Shown here piece after piece: positions 45,721 to 54,805 of a DNA stretch of 64,000 nucleotides. The position numbers were made by a program, and so were the translations under genes. The DNA is from JBBTCX01 sp038043045. Lineage in GTDB: Bacteria; Planctomycetota; Phycisphaerae; UBA1845. The stretch covers positions 18,212-82,211 of the forward strand of contig JBBTCX010000081.1 of the NCBI GenBank assembly GCA_038043045.1, in the 5' to 3' direction. The stretch's first letter is position 1, and each line of letters begins with the position of its first letter. Below the pieces are notes generated by a model. It saw only the letters and a program-made list of their open reading frames with translations. It did no database searches and had not been told where the DNA came from.

Positions 45721-47568
45721 TCATTGCCCCGTGAACGTAATTTGAAAGCCAAGAAAATCTCTCATGTCCACACGATTGTCACCATTGAAGTCCATGCATT
45801 CGCACCCGTCGGCCAAAGAATTCCCAGGGCCGGTCTCGCATTGGACATACTTTGCGTAATCCGTCAGCTCGATGAGCGCGTTGGCGTCGGTATCACCTCG
45901 TACAAACGGATTCAAGGCCAACGCATCAGAGATCATCGGAATCGGCGCGCCCTTGTTGGTATCCAACCAGAGTTGATACAGCGCGTCGCCCCAGCCATCG
46001 GTGACATTGCCATCGCGCAGGGCTTCGATGTAATGCCGGGTGACTGTTTGATAATTGACCGTCACTTCAACGCGAGCGGCATCTTCGGGGATCCAGAAGT
46101 TGGTGTCGTCCCAATGTTGTCCGTCGGCGTAAAGCGCACCGACCGCGGGCGCGCCACCGGCTTCGTAGTTTGCGTTGTTGAATCCGCGCGGAGGAATGCG
46201 AGTGTCCTTAATGATCGAATCGGCGAGGGCCATGTGTGTCGTAACACCGGCCGGGTAGCCCGTAATCTGTGATGCGAAATCGCTTAGTCCCACGTGCATT
46301 TCGTAGATGTCCGTTGATTCTTCATCCAGGTGTGCGGTGGTCGAGTCGTAATGACCATACTCGCGCACGAGCTGATCGCCCCCGTCATACACTCTGACAT
46401 TGGTCCAAATGCGACGACCCTCGATATGGCCGGTCGGAATTTTGTGACCGCTTTCATTGATGACGCGGACGCGCACGCCGCCGCAATCCTGTTCCAATTC
46501 AAGCGACGCGGCGCGTTCTAACATCGAAACCGCTTTGGCTCGCCCCTCCAAAAGCGCAGCCTGATCGACATTGGGGTCCTTTTCATAGTAACGTCCGATG
46601 ATTTCCAATACCCACGCCGAAGCTCCGGCAAACTCGTGTCGCTTCATATCCGTGCGAGTGGGACCGAAGAAGCAGGCCTGCGCCGTGACTTGCGGCATGT
46701 GGCAATCCTGGCAGGTGCTGACCACTGTCATCTGGCCACCGAATCGTCCGCCCATATCCACGCCGCCGTTGGCGAAAGCGCTGAGCTTCCACTCGGTGTA
46801 CGTGCGTTCGAGTGGAAACTGTTCCCAAGGATCTTCGGTCGGTGTCGCCTCGTTAAGGTTGTTGTAGCGGAAGGTGCCATTGGGCTGTTTGGTCACGGCC
46901 ACATTGCCGACGTCGTGGCAAGTGCCACACATGTCGCCCGTTCGATGAAACGGAGATGCGATGGTGTCGTGTGGTGCCGTTGTTGCGTCGCTGTATGGCC
47001 CTCGGCGAACGCCGTTGGGATCTAATACAAACATAGAGTTTCCGTAATACTGTGGTATTCCGGTGAGAGCATTGAGAATTGGCATATCTTCGACCGGGCT
47101 GATACCGGGCTTGTAGATCGGATCAACCATGGCGTGGCAGAAGTTGCAAGTGACGCCGTCTTGGTCCGTTTCGTCGAGCGTGCTTCCGTCGGGTTGATAG
47201 GCATGGCCGGTGACGAAGGACAATGGAACATGGCAGCGCATGCAGAAATACCCGACGTTGGCGACGTCTTGATTGGCCGTGGTCATTTGGGCGTAGAACA
47301 GCGGGTCACGGCCTGCCTGGCCCATGAGACTGCCGGACCAATTTCGGTGCGGCTCGTTGACGGGATCGTAGTTGCCGTGGCACATGGCGCAATTCCCCGA
47401 TGTGAGGATCGACCCCTCGGGCATGTCTCCCACCTGAGTGCCCGACAGGTGAAAGTCTTGAATGGTCATTGGGACCAAAGCGGCTGCGGCCAAACCCACG
47501 GACAATATGATGGCCACCGTGACTTTTTTAACAGACGGCGCAGCAATTCGATTCCTGAATCCGAGCAT
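45721..47568 (-). CDS. Exported pentahaem c-type cytochrome with C-terminal dockerin-like domain
   Basis: 615 aa. An N-terminal signal anchor (VTVAIILSVGLAAAALV) is followed by five CXXCH motifs: CAMCH, CMRCH, CNFCH, CGTCH and CQDCH. After a beta-rich region comes a tandem EF-hand-like C-terminus: DTDANALIELTDYAKYVQ and later DFNGDNRVDMRDFLGF. The haem part resembles periplasmic cytochrome c554-like electron carriers. The start has a very strong GGAGGGGG site, inside the 3' end of the upstream gene (41-base overlap). A cytochrome joined to a dockerin-type tail is uncommon. It lies in the NXR-like operon, so it probably accepts or supplies electrons for the complex outside the cytoplasm; attachment through the tail to a partner is speculation. 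Confidence 0.82.
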   Translation of the reverse strand: MLGFRNRIAAPSVKKVTVAIILSVGLAAAALVPMTIQDFHLSGTQVGDMPEGSILTSGNCAMCHGNYDPVNEPHRNWSGSLMGQAGRDPLFYAQMTTANQDVANVGYFCMRCHVPLSFVTGHAYQPDGSTLDETDQDGVTCNFCHAMVDPIYKPGISPVEDMPILNALTGIPQYYGNSMFVLDPNGVRRGPYSDATTAPHDTIASPFHRTGDMCGTCHDVGNVAVTKQPNGTFRYNNLNEATPTEDPWEQFPLERTYTEWKLSAFANGGVDMGGRFGGQMTVVSTCQDCHMPQVTAQACFFGPTRTDMKRHEFAGASAWVLEIIGRYYEKDPNVDQAALLEGRAKAVSMLERAASLELEQDCGGVRVRVINESGHKIPTGHIEGRRIWTNVRVYDGGDQLVREYGHYDSTTAHLDEESTDIYEMHVGLSDFASQITGYPAGVTTHMALADSIIKDTRIPPRGFNNANYEAGGAPAVGALYADGQHWDDTNFWIPEDAARVEVTVNYQTVTRHYIEALRDGNVTDGWGDALYQLWLDTNKGAPIPMISDALALNPFVRGDTDANALIELTDYAKYVQCETGPGNSLADGCECMDFNGDNRVDMRDFLGFQITFTGQ

Positions 47569-48310
47569 GGTTTTCCCCCTCCACTATTTCGGAAAAGACC
47601 TCTAAGTTCGTGGCCCAGAACATCATCTGGGTGTGTGTCAACTCATTCGTTTCGAGCAACCTTTCAAAGGTGGTTCGCGACGGACATTGCCCATCGAGAC
47701 GAAAGGCCTTTGAAAACGACACCCATAATTGTTGAATGGCAGAATCGTCGAGTTTTCCGGAACGAATCAGCCGACCTTCTACATAGATATCCCACAAGAC
47801 CGCGTAGCGATCGCGGATGAGATTCTGCTGAACCGGCGAGACAGCAGGCAACCGAGTATCGTAGCCGAACCGTTCATTCACCATATCCTCGACATGTTGC
47901 AGTTGCCGGCGTAGCCAAGGTGTTAACTGTTGGTGATCCAACAGGGACTCTGGACACAGCGCGATAATCAATGTTGGTTCGCCGACTTCGTTAGAAGAGT
48001 CGGATTTTCGAGTGTACAAATCGACGCTTTGAGCGCGGGTGCGCTCGGCCTCTCGGACGAGACAACAGTTCAAATGCTCCGCCAAGAGTGGAAACTCATC
48101 AACCGCATGAGGTACAAGTCCGTCGAGACCAAATCGTCGAAACAAGTCGCCATGCGCCGCTCGAAACGCACGCCGTCGAAGCTCGACGTCGGTCATTCTG
48201 TAGAGTGGATCGAGTACGTCATGCGACGCGCACTCTTGAACGGGATCGCGCTTGGCGCTCAAGAACGTCGCTTGCTCGACGAAATTCGGATCGTACTCAA
48301 ATCGCATCAT
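47528..48310 (-). CDS. Uncharacterised cytoplasmic protein of the NXR-like operon
   Basis: 260 aa with no signal peptide or membrane helix. The ATG overlaps the chaperone stop (ATGA), and the 3' end overlaps the start of the cytochrome gene by 41 bases. This tight packing argues for a dedicated role in the operon. The sequence is rich in Arg, Leu and Glu and looks helical (for example WVSFSKAFRLDGQCPSRTTF). It ends in CCAVC, which could bind metal. No family was recognised. Its position beside a TorD-like chaperone allows an assembly or maturation factor as one guess; other roles are equally open. Confidence 0.6.
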   Translation of the reverse strand: MMRFEYDPNFVEQATFLSAKRDPVQECASHDVLDPLYRMTDVELRRRAFRAAHGDLFRRFGLDGLVPHAVDEFPLLAEHLNCCLVREAERTRAQSVDLYTRKSDSSNEVGEPTLIIALCPESLLDHQQLTPWLRRQLQHVEDMVNERFGYDTRLPAVSPVQQNLIRDRYAVLWDIYVEGRLIRSGKLDDSAIQQLWVSFSKAFRLDGQCPSRTTFERLLETNELTHTQMMFWATNLEVFSEIVEGENHARIQESNCCAVC

Positions 48311-49080
48311 TTCTCGCTTTCACCAGTCGTCGGACTTTGGATGCCGACTTGAACCAACTGGTTGGCGGCGGAGGCTCCGCAACCGGAGGTTTCGCAATCA
48401 ATCGCGGCGTCTCGCGCTTCATCGATCGGTCGGAGTTCGAGCCATTGTGGACCCATTTCGATGTCGAATTCGCGGCACTCCTCGGCGATAAACGAGGCCG
48501 CAAGCGCCGCGAGGCGGCCATAAAAACCTTCAGGTTCGGCTTGAATGACCCGGTGAGTGAAGGCGGGCAGCCAACGCGACAGGTGGTCCCGTAGGAACAA
48601 TCGCTGGGCGTCCGCGCAGGTTTCAGCGAGTTCGGGATGATCTTGATTCCGCCCCCAAGCCTCTTTGGCGCACAAGACACTCATGAACTCGAATTCGACG
48701 GACAGATGGTCGGATCGTTCGTGGGCGGACTCGCTGATGCTCATTCCAAATGCACTGTAAAACCCGGTCAAATCGGCCAATTCGGCGGTTTGTTGGATGA
48801 TCTCGCTACGTCCATATTCCAACTCGTAAGGCGGACAGGTTCCGCGAACGGAATGGCCGAACAGACGCGAATAACTTCCTCGTAAGACTTCCAGGTCCAA
48901 CGGTCGGAGCGCTTCTGCGGCTTCGGGCCAAAACGAAAGGCGTCCGGGTTCGCCAAAAAGCTCAACAACCGACATTTCGGGATAACGCCATCCATTGGCC
49001 AGCATGCCGTACGCTGCAGCCCGAACCTTCACGGACTTGGTTGCGTTAGATCGAGTTTGCATGGCTGGCTGGTCGCACAT
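48307..49080 (-). CDS. TorD/NarJ-like molybdoenzyme chaperone
   Basis: 257 aa, helical, no signal. The sequence CPPYELEYGRSE followed by LTGFYSAFGMSISESAHERS and DHLSVEFEFMSVL is the pattern of TorD/DmsD/NarJ/DdhD-family chaperones, which insert the molybdenum cofactor and hold the Tat signal of the catalytic subunit until folding is complete. The ATG at 49080 has GAGGAG upstream and lies inside the beta-subunit gene (35-base overlap). Its client is likely the NxrA-like subunit encoded in the same operon, which carries a Tat signal. Confidence 0.85.
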   Translation of the reverse strand: MCDQPAMQTRSNATKSVKVRAAAYGMLANGWRYPEMSVVELFGEPGRLSFWPEAAEALRPLDLEVLRGSYSRLFGHSVRGTCPPYELEYGRSEIIQQTAELADLTGFYSAFGMSISESAHERSDHLSVEFEFMSVLCAKEAWGRNQDHPELAETCADAQRLFLRDHLSRWLPAFTHRVIQAEPEGFYGRLAALAASFIAEECREFDIEMGPQWLELRPIDEARDAAIDCETSGCGASAANQLVQVGIQSPTTGESEK

Positions 49081-50323
49081 GAATTGGCTCCTCTACTTGG
49101 GTACGGAAGATTTCTTTTCCCTTGCGGTTAAAGGCGATCACGGTGTCGTTGAACATTTCGAACTTCTTCCCGCTTTGTTCCGTTTCATACACTTTATCGC
49201 CTTGTTTCATTTCGTAGCGGGCGATGATCTGATTGGATCGGCGGAATAACTGTAGAACCGCCAGAAGCTCTCGATCAGGGTTGCGATATCGGTCGATAGC
49301 CTGCTCCACTCCCGGGCCAAACATCTGAGTTAAGTACGGCAGGGGCACCCATCGCGGTGGGATGTAATATCCGTTGGGCTCCGTTCCAAACTGTGGATAC
49401 AATGGAAGCGCGACTTTGGCCACGTGGATCAGGTAATACAAGGGGTTCTGCCGATCCTCGATCCACGTATTGTCCGTGTTCACTTTGACCAAGCCCTGCA
49501 TGCGAACTTGTCCGATGCAAGCGGCCATGCAACGCGTTTCCATGGGAACGCCTTGGGTTTCGGGATCGAGTCCCTCGACGCGCGGATAGCAAGCGATGCA
49601 TTTTTCACTCGTCCGTGTCGTGCCACGGTACAGTGTTTTCTTGTAAGGGCAAGCTTCTACACACTTGCGATATCCGCGGCATTCGCTTTGGTCGATCAAC
49701 ACGATCCCGTCTTCGGGTCGTTTGTAAATTGCGTTGCGTGGACAGGCGGCGAGACACGCCGGATAAGAGCAATGATTGCACAGGCGGGCCAGATAGTAGA
49801 ACCACGCTCGGTGCTTTTTGCCTTCGGCCAAGTCGGTTCCCTGGCCGAAATCCATCGGTTTGGTTGGACCTTCTTGGGGAACGTCTTCATGGATGTTGGG
49901 GAAGCGCCATTCCTCATCGGCGGGCAAGTACCCGAGTACTTGGTTGGGTTGCGCTCCGCGAGCGACGAACTCGGGAGCCTCAAACACAGTGCGTCCGGCG
50001 AATTCACCGTAAGGTTTCTTGGGATCGCCGTTGGGATGTCCGCTCCAATGTTGCTTGCCCGGATTGGCCTGCTCCAAGAGATCAAGCACTTTGACGTCCC
50101 AATGTTGCGGATAACCGCCGTAGGGTTTGGTCTCCACATTGGTCCACCACATGTGCTCCTGACCTTTGGCAAAGGTCCAAGTGCTCTTGCAAGCCATCGT
50201 GCAGGTTTGACAGCCAATGCAGCGGTTGATGTTGATGACGAACGCGAACTGTTCCTTCGGCGACGCCTGTTCATAGGGATACTGCATCTGCCGACCAAGC
50301 TGCCAGTTAAATACGTTGGGCAT
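49046..50323 (-). CDS. nxrB: NxrB/NarH-like iron-sulfur beta subunit
   Basis: 425 aa. The N-terminus MPNVFNWQLGRQMQYPYEQA closely resembles NxrB of Nitrospira. Four Fe-S binding regions are seen: CIGCQTCTMACKSTW (Cys35, 38, 41, 45), CNHCSYPACLAACPRNAI, CRGYRKCVEACPYKK and CIACYPRVEGLD with the later RCMAACIGQ. In the third, Tyr stands where NarH has Trp (CRGWRxC), a position usually tied to a [3Fe-4S] cluster. The protein passes electrons between the molybdenum subunit and the haem subunit. GGAGG precedes the ATG. It lies between a hemerythrin gene and the chaperone in the operon. The sequence alone does not tell nitrite oxidation from nitrate reduction. Confidence 0.88.
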   Translation of the reverse strand: MPNVFNWQLGRQMQYPYEQASPKEQFAFVININRCIGCQTCTMACKSTWTFAKGQEHMWWTNVETKPYGGYPQHWDVKVLDLLEQANPGKQHWSGHPNGDPKKPYGEFAGRTVFEAPEFVARGAQPNQVLGYLPADEEWRFPNIHEDVPQEGPTKPMDFGQGTDLAEGKKHRAWFYYLARLCNHCSYPACLAACPRNAIYKRPEDGIVLIDQSECRGYRKCVEACPYKKTLYRGTTRTSEKCIACYPRVEGLDPETQGVPMETRCMAACIGQVRMQGLVKVNTDNTWIEDRQNPLYYLIHVAKVALPLYPQFGTEPNGYYIPPRWVPLPYLTQMFGPGVEQAIDRYRNPDRELLAVLQLFRRSNQIIARYEMKQGDKVYETEQSGKKFEMFNDTVIAFNRKGKEIFRTQVEEPIHVRPASHANSI

Positions 50324-50358
50324 TGAGAATCCTCCTTACCGGCGCGGTGACCGCGCGA

Positions 50359-50946
50359 CTACACGGCGCCCGCCAGGGAACGCCGAGAGAGATCTTCCGC
50401 CAGGGTCACGTACTGTCCATGTCGAGACGCACACGCTGTCGCCTCGTCGGCGCGATGAAACGCATCGCGCATGAGCTGCTGCTCGTGCGGACCCAAAGCC
50501 TCGTCGGCCATAACGAAGAGCACGTTGTCTTCCTTGTATATGTGTTGTCGCAAGAGGGCGATGTAGGACGAAGCGGCGCGGCGAACGTTCTTCGCGGCGC
50601 CGGCGTCACCCTGGGCCGCGGCGTCGAGATTGTCCGCAATCAAGCGAATGAGCGCGCGTCCTTGCTCATGTTCATGGAGCATGCAGCCGATCGGTCCGCC
50701 GTCTCTCGGAATTCCGACGCTTTCCAGAATCGGAAAGAGTTGATCTTCTTCCTTCGCATGGTGACAGCCATCGGCAAAATTGCGCAAGAAGTCGATCGAT
50801 TGTGTGTAGAATTCACGATCGATCGGCCCGTCGACCTGCCGCTCCATGGCGTCCAGCACTTTCTCAATGACGCGATGCTCGTTCTTGAGAACCTGCATCG
50901 GACTCTCCGTGCCGCTCTGATTGTGCGTCGAACACATGCAACTCAT
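50359..50946 (-). CDS. Hemerythrin-like HHE-domain protein
   Basis: 195 aa from the third of three consecutive ATG codons at 50946, with GAAGGAG best spaced to it; a longer start at 50982 overlaps the upstream gene. The diiron ligand set is visible in NEHR, GCHHAKEEDQLFP, LHEHEQG and HIYKEDNVLF. Such proteins bind oxygen, NO or iron in the cytoplasm. It sits between the small accessory gene and the NxrB-like gene in the operon. A role in protecting the Fe-S/Mo enzyme from O2 or NO, or in sensing them, is plausible and unproven. Confidence 0.85.
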   Translation of the reverse strand: MSCMCSTHNQSGTESPMQVLKNEHRVIEKVLDAMERQVDGPIDREFYTQSIDFLRNFADGCHHAKEEDQLFPILESVGIPRDGGPIGCMLHEHEQGRALIRLIADNLDAAAQGDAGAAKNVRRAASSYIALLRQHIYKEDNVLFVMADEALGPHEQQLMRDAFHRADEATACASRHGQYVTLAEDLSRRSLAGAV

Positions 50947-50974
50947 CATCATCTCCTTCGTTGACCGTAAAGAA

Positions 50975-51298
50975 TCAGCCATTCAATACTGTTAGGTTGA
51001 CTACCCGTTTTTCCGTGATCCGTGCGATTGCGCCGTTGCGACGTCCTCCCCAGCGAGCAAGAACCATGTCCACGAGTTCACGAATTCGCTCCTTGCCCAG
51101 AGCCGTGGTAGCCATGAATGGGCCGGCGTAGCCTCGCGTGTTGAACATGTGCAGGATGCGATCGGCATCAAAGCCAAGCCGCGCATATTCATCGATGAAG
51201 CACTCCGCCATTTCACACATGGCCGCATCGTCGGATGTTTCTACCGCTACTCCGTGGAGCGTCATCGGGTCGGTTGGATCAGGATCGTCGTAAGGCAT
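50975..51298 (-). CDS. Small conserved-looking accessory protein of the NXR-like operon
   Basis: 107 aa from the ATG at 51298, which lies two bases after the NxrA-like stop with GAGG nine bases upstream; an ATG at 51346 in the same frame would overlap that gene. The sequence contains EMAECFIDEYARLGFDADRI and TRGYAGPFMATTALG. I recall similar small proteins (FAEEFARLGFD, FYAGP) beside other molybdopterin oxidoreductase genes, but cannot name a family. No signal or metal motif. Its position between the NxrA-like subunit and the hemerythrin suggests an assembly or regulatory role. Confidence 0.55.
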   Translation of the reverse strand: MPYDDPDPTDPMTLHGVAVETSDDAAMCEMAECFIDEYARLGFDADRILHMFNTRGYAGPFMATTALGKERIRELVDMVLARWGGRRNGAIARITEKRVVNLTVLNG

Positions 51299-51302
51299 CG
51301 CT

Positions 51303-54300
51303 TTATTCCTCGAAAACCTGTTCTTTGCCTGAACGATAGTCGCCAATGAACCCGCCGGCGAGGTATCGCTTCATCATGTCGTTTTCATTTCCAGGGGTGA
51401 GCCCGGTCGTAGCCGGTGCCCAAATTCCTTTGCCACCCAATCCGCCGTCCTCGGCCTTCGTGATACGGACCAGCGTTTCCTTGGGCACGGTGTTGATGGC
51501 ATGGTTGTCGGCCTCGCCACCGAAGATGAAGCCCATGAATACTTTGGCCTTATGAAACAACGTGTCCGTCTGGTGCATGGGCATGTGCCAATTGCGTGTC
51601 ACGCTCTGTTGCGATCCGTATCGCAGATTGGCCTGATAGCCGTCCTCGCACAGCGCCCGACCATCCTTACGGGTTTCGTGGGCCTTGACGCTCTTTTCCG
51701 TCGCAACATACGGGGCGTGTTTCATCATCACGGTACTATATGGATAACCGGGGTTGTAAACCGCTCTCAGCATCAACCGAGCGACCTTATAGAACGGATC
51801 TTCCGGTTTGGCCCCGATGTAGGGTCGATCGGCGGGATTGGCATCCACATATACATAGTCCCCGTCGTTGATTCCCAAATCGCGCGCCGCCTGTGGATTG
51901 ACATGCAACTGGTGTTCACCGACGTACGGCGCCCGGCGGTCGATGCGATGCGGGTCGCCGAAGTTACTGTCGTAGATCATGTGCCAGTCGACGTTGCTCC
52001 ACGATGAATGCACGCGATGTCGCGTTTTCGGTGTAATGCAATAAAAGGTAAATCCCTTTTCCCAGAGGAAGTTTCGCGTGTGCTTCACTTCTTGCCACGA
52101 CTTCTTGACATTTCGAACTGTGCGTTCGTCCCAATGCTCGGCGTCCAGTGGAATACCGTAGTCGTTTGGACGGACGTAAGGATTTGTGGAAACGATGGCA
52201 TTGGGCAAGTACGGCGTCGCTTCCGGGCCTTCGCGGTGAACCATGAAATTTTCGCCGTATTCAATGGCTTCGGGAACGTCGGAGTATGCGTGCAACCGGC
52301 CCGTGTCCGTTAGAAACGGTTCGCTTTCGTGTATTTGCTCCCAGAACGGAATCCGCGGATAGGTGCGGAAGAGCATCAATGCGCCGCCCGGTGTGCCGTA
52401 TTTTCCGGCCATGATGTCGTCGAGCTTGTACCCGGCGGTCGTTGTACAACTATCAAGCAACCGTTGGATATAGACACCGCGTTTGCCTTCGTGTTCGAAC
52501 TTGAAGTAATCAGTGAAGCGTTTGTCGCCGATCTCCTCGCCGACGGCCTTGCCGATGTTGGCGATAATCCACAGGTCGTCCTTCGTATCGAACACCGGTT
52601 TAATGCCACCCTTCCAAATCTGAAGGAACGGATTCGAACACGAAGCGGTCATCTCTAAGCCTTCAAACTCGACCCAACTGTTGGCGGGGAGTCCGAAGTC
52701 GGAATACTGAACCGACGCCGTCATGACGATGTCCTGAGAGATAATCATCTCGATGTTGGGGTTAACGTTCTTGAACATCTCGTAGCAATGCTTGGCATTG
52801 TTGAAGAGGTTGACGTTGGTGAAGTGAAGTGCCTTGGTCGGCGTAGGCATGTGCGTTTTGCCGGTGAAAACTTTACGTCCGGCGCCGGGAGTCTCGACAA
52901 TCAGCGGGCGGTCGCCGTGGTTCCAATAGGCCGGCTCCTCGTCCTTGGCGTATGAGTGAGCGTGGATGTCTTTGCCGTGAGCGGCCTCATCAAGGTTGGG
53001 TTCGAACGGATCTTCCGCCACCCACCCCTTAAATCCCGGCCCTGTGGCTTTGCTTCCTTGGAATAATGCGGCCTTATAGTTGCCGGCCCAGCCGAACACG
53101 CCGGCGCCGGGTTTGCCGATGTTTCCCGTCAGCATGATCGGCAAGTGTGCGGTGCGATTGGCCTCCGTGGCGTGGAACCAATGGTTGATCCCTTCGCCTT
53201 GATGAATGGCCACCGGACCTTTGTTTTTCGTCGTTTCCCAGATATCCTTGGCCAATCGCTCGATGAAGGCCTTGGGAGAATGGGTGATGTCGGCGACGGT
53301 TTCGAGATCGTAATCCTTCAGGTGGATTTGATAAAGCGACCACAGCGTCTTGACCTCGACGTCCGATCCGTCGACGAGTTTGATCTTCCAGGTTCCATCC
53401 AACGTGGGGTCAATTGCTTTTGCATCCAGCCGTTTGCCCACGTCGTCGCGCGTGATCGAAACAGGCTTGTTCGTTTTGGCGTCCCAAACGACCCGGTCGC
53501 CGATCTTCGTATATTGTTCGTCGGTCAGCCCCTGAATTTTGAAGCTGGCTCCATCTTTGGTTAGGCCGGGTTTATGCGCGGCGAATACCTCGTCCGCGCG
53601 CAAACGAGCAAGTGTGTCGGTTCGAACCAGCAAGGGAAAATCGGTGAACTGCTTGATAAACGTCTCATCGTACCAACCCTTGTCGATCATGATCCGGGTC
53701 ACGCCGAGCCAAAACGCCGCGTCGGTTGCTGGGCGAATCGGAATCCAATAATCAGCCTTGGTGCTCGGCGCGCCGTATTCCGGTGCGATCACGACAATTC
53801 GACCGCCGCGCTCCATGCACTCGATAAACCAGTGTGAATCCGGCAGTTTGTTCTCCACCAGATTCTTGCCGTTCATAATAATCAGTTTGCTGAATCGCAG
53901 ATCATTGAAATCGCAATCGGCGTTCTGAAGTCCATGGACCCAGGGTTGCCCCGGTGTTTGATCCCCGTGCCACGTATAATTGCTCCAGTTTCGTCCGGCG
54001 CGGGCTTTGTCTTTTCCGACCTTTCGAATGTGGTCATCGAGCAGGGCCATGGAATTGTTAAGCCGGTAGAGACCATACTTGCCGATGACGCCGAGTAGAC
54101 CCATGCCGCCGCGCATCTTGAAGGTCCGCGTTCCGGCGCCGCCCGTTTCCGCGATCATCTCCTCAGGATAGCCCTGCTTGCGGAGAAGTTCGGAACCCTT
54201 TTCCCCGCTGTATCGCTTGCCGATGGCTACGTAGCCTTTGGCGATGTATTGAAGCGCGCTTTTCCAATCAATCTTGACGTGCACGTCTGTTCCGCGACTA

Positions 54301-54794
54301 TCGAACTTGTATTTCGTTTTGATTTCCGGAGTCAGTTCGGGGAATCCCGCATCGGCCCATTCTTTCCAACCCTTGCGGATGATGGGGTGCTTCAACCGAT
54401 AGGGTCCGTAAACGATTCGATGAAACGTATACCCTTTCGCGCATTGTCGTGGGTTCCAATTGGCCGTGGCTTTGTTTCCGTAAATATCTGAGTAGTCTTG
54501 ATAGTTGTATTGTGTGCCCATTCGCGTGATGACGCCGTTGCGGGTGTAGGCCATCACCCGGCACGCATGAGTGTCATTGGGTGAACAAACCCAACTAAAC
54601 GTACCGTCGTAGCGATATTGGTCGCGATAGATTTTCTCCCAATCTCTCGCGGGGTAATGGGCCAAGGGGTTTGAGATGTCCGGTCGAAAGGCCAGCGAAC
54701 GGAGCGGCCATCCCAAAACGGATGCGGTTCCGAGGAGAACTCCTCCCGTATGCAAAAATTCGCGGCGTGTTGTGCCTTGGTGTTCAGCAACCAT
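51303..54794 (-). CDS. nxrA: NxrA/NarG-like molybdopterin catalytic subunit (nitrite oxidoreductase-like)
   Basis: 1163 aa. A Tat signal (TRREFLHTGGVLLGTASVLG) sends the folded protein out of the cytoplasm. The [4Fe-4S] region reads WVCSPNDTHACRV with Cys70, Asp74, Cys78 and then Cys118, in place of the His-Cys-Cys-Cys of NarG. The proposed Mo ligand is Asp278 in NYTWHGDQTPGQPW. Segments such as VRPNDYGIPL, SSWSNVDW, VGEHQLHVNPQAARD and QQSVTRNWHMPMHQTD match the Nitrospira/anammox clade of NxrA as I remember it, so the family assignment is strong. The enzyme interconverts nitrite and nitrate at a Mo-bisPGD centre. GAGGAG precedes the ATG, eleven bases after the NxrC-like stop. Reaction direction cannot be judged from sequence. 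Confidence 0.88.
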   Translation of the reverse strand: MVAEHQGTTRREFLHTGGVLLGTASVLGWPLRSLAFRPDISNPLAHYPARDWEKIYRDQYRYDGTFSWVCSPNDTHACRVMAYTRNGVITRMGTQYNYQDYSDIYGNKATANWNPRQCAKGYTFHRIVYGPYRLKHPIIRKGWKEWADAGFPELTPEIKTKYKFDSRGTDVHVKIDWKSALQYIAKGYVAIGKRYSGEKGSELLRKQGYPEEMIAETGGAGTRTFKMRGGMGLLGVIGKYGLYRLNNSMALLDDHIRKVGKDKARAGRNWSNYTWHGDQTPGQPWVHGLQNADCDFNDLRFSKLIIMNGKNLVENKLPDSHWFIECMERGGRIVVIAPEYGAPSTKADYWIPIRPATDAAFWLGVTRIMIDKGWYDETFIKQFTDFPLLVRTDTLARLRADEVFAAHKPGLTKDGASFKIQGLTDEQYTKIGDRVVWDAKTNKPVSITRDDVGKRLDAKAIDPTLDGTWKIKLVDGSDVEVKTLWSLYQIHLKDYDLETVADITHSPKAFIERLAKDIWETTKNKGPVAIHQGEGINHWFHATEANRTAHLPIMLTGNIGKPGAGVFGWAGNYKAALFQGSKATGPGFKGWVAEDPFEPNLDEAAHGKDIHAHSYAKDEEPAYWNHGDRPLIVETPGAGRKVFTGKTHMPTPTKALHFTNVNLFNNAKHCYEMFKNVNPNIEMIISQDIVMTASVQYSDFGLPANSWVEFEGLEMTASCSNPFLQIWKGGIKPVFDTKDDLWIIANIGKAVGEEIGDKRFTDYFKFEHEGKRGVYIQRLLDSCTTTAGYKLDDIMAGKYGTPGGALMLFRTYPRIPFWEQIHESEPFLTDTGRLHAYSDVPEAIEYGENFMVHREGPEATPYLPNAIVSTNPYVRPNDYGIPLDAEHWDERTVRNVKKSWQEVKHTRNFLWEKGFTFYCITPKTRHRVHSSWSNVDWHMIYDSNFGDPHRIDRRAPYVGEHQLHVNPQAARDLGINDGDYVYVDANPADRPYIGAKPEDPFYKVARLMLRAVYNPGYPYSTVMMKHAPYVATEKSVKAHETRKDGRALCEDGYQANLRYGSQQSVTRNWHMPMHQTDTLFHKAKVFMGFIFGGEADNHAINTVPKETLVRITKAEDGGLGGKGIWAPATTGLTPGNENDMMKRYLAGGFIGDYRSGKEQVFEE

Positions 54795-54805
54795 GGTTGA
54801 CTCCT

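Noticed and set aside
47528..47568. Sequencing frameshift joining the 260-aa gene to the cytochrome gene
   Set aside because: The cytochrome has its own strong ribosome site and signal peptide inside the overlap, so two separate genes are more likely.
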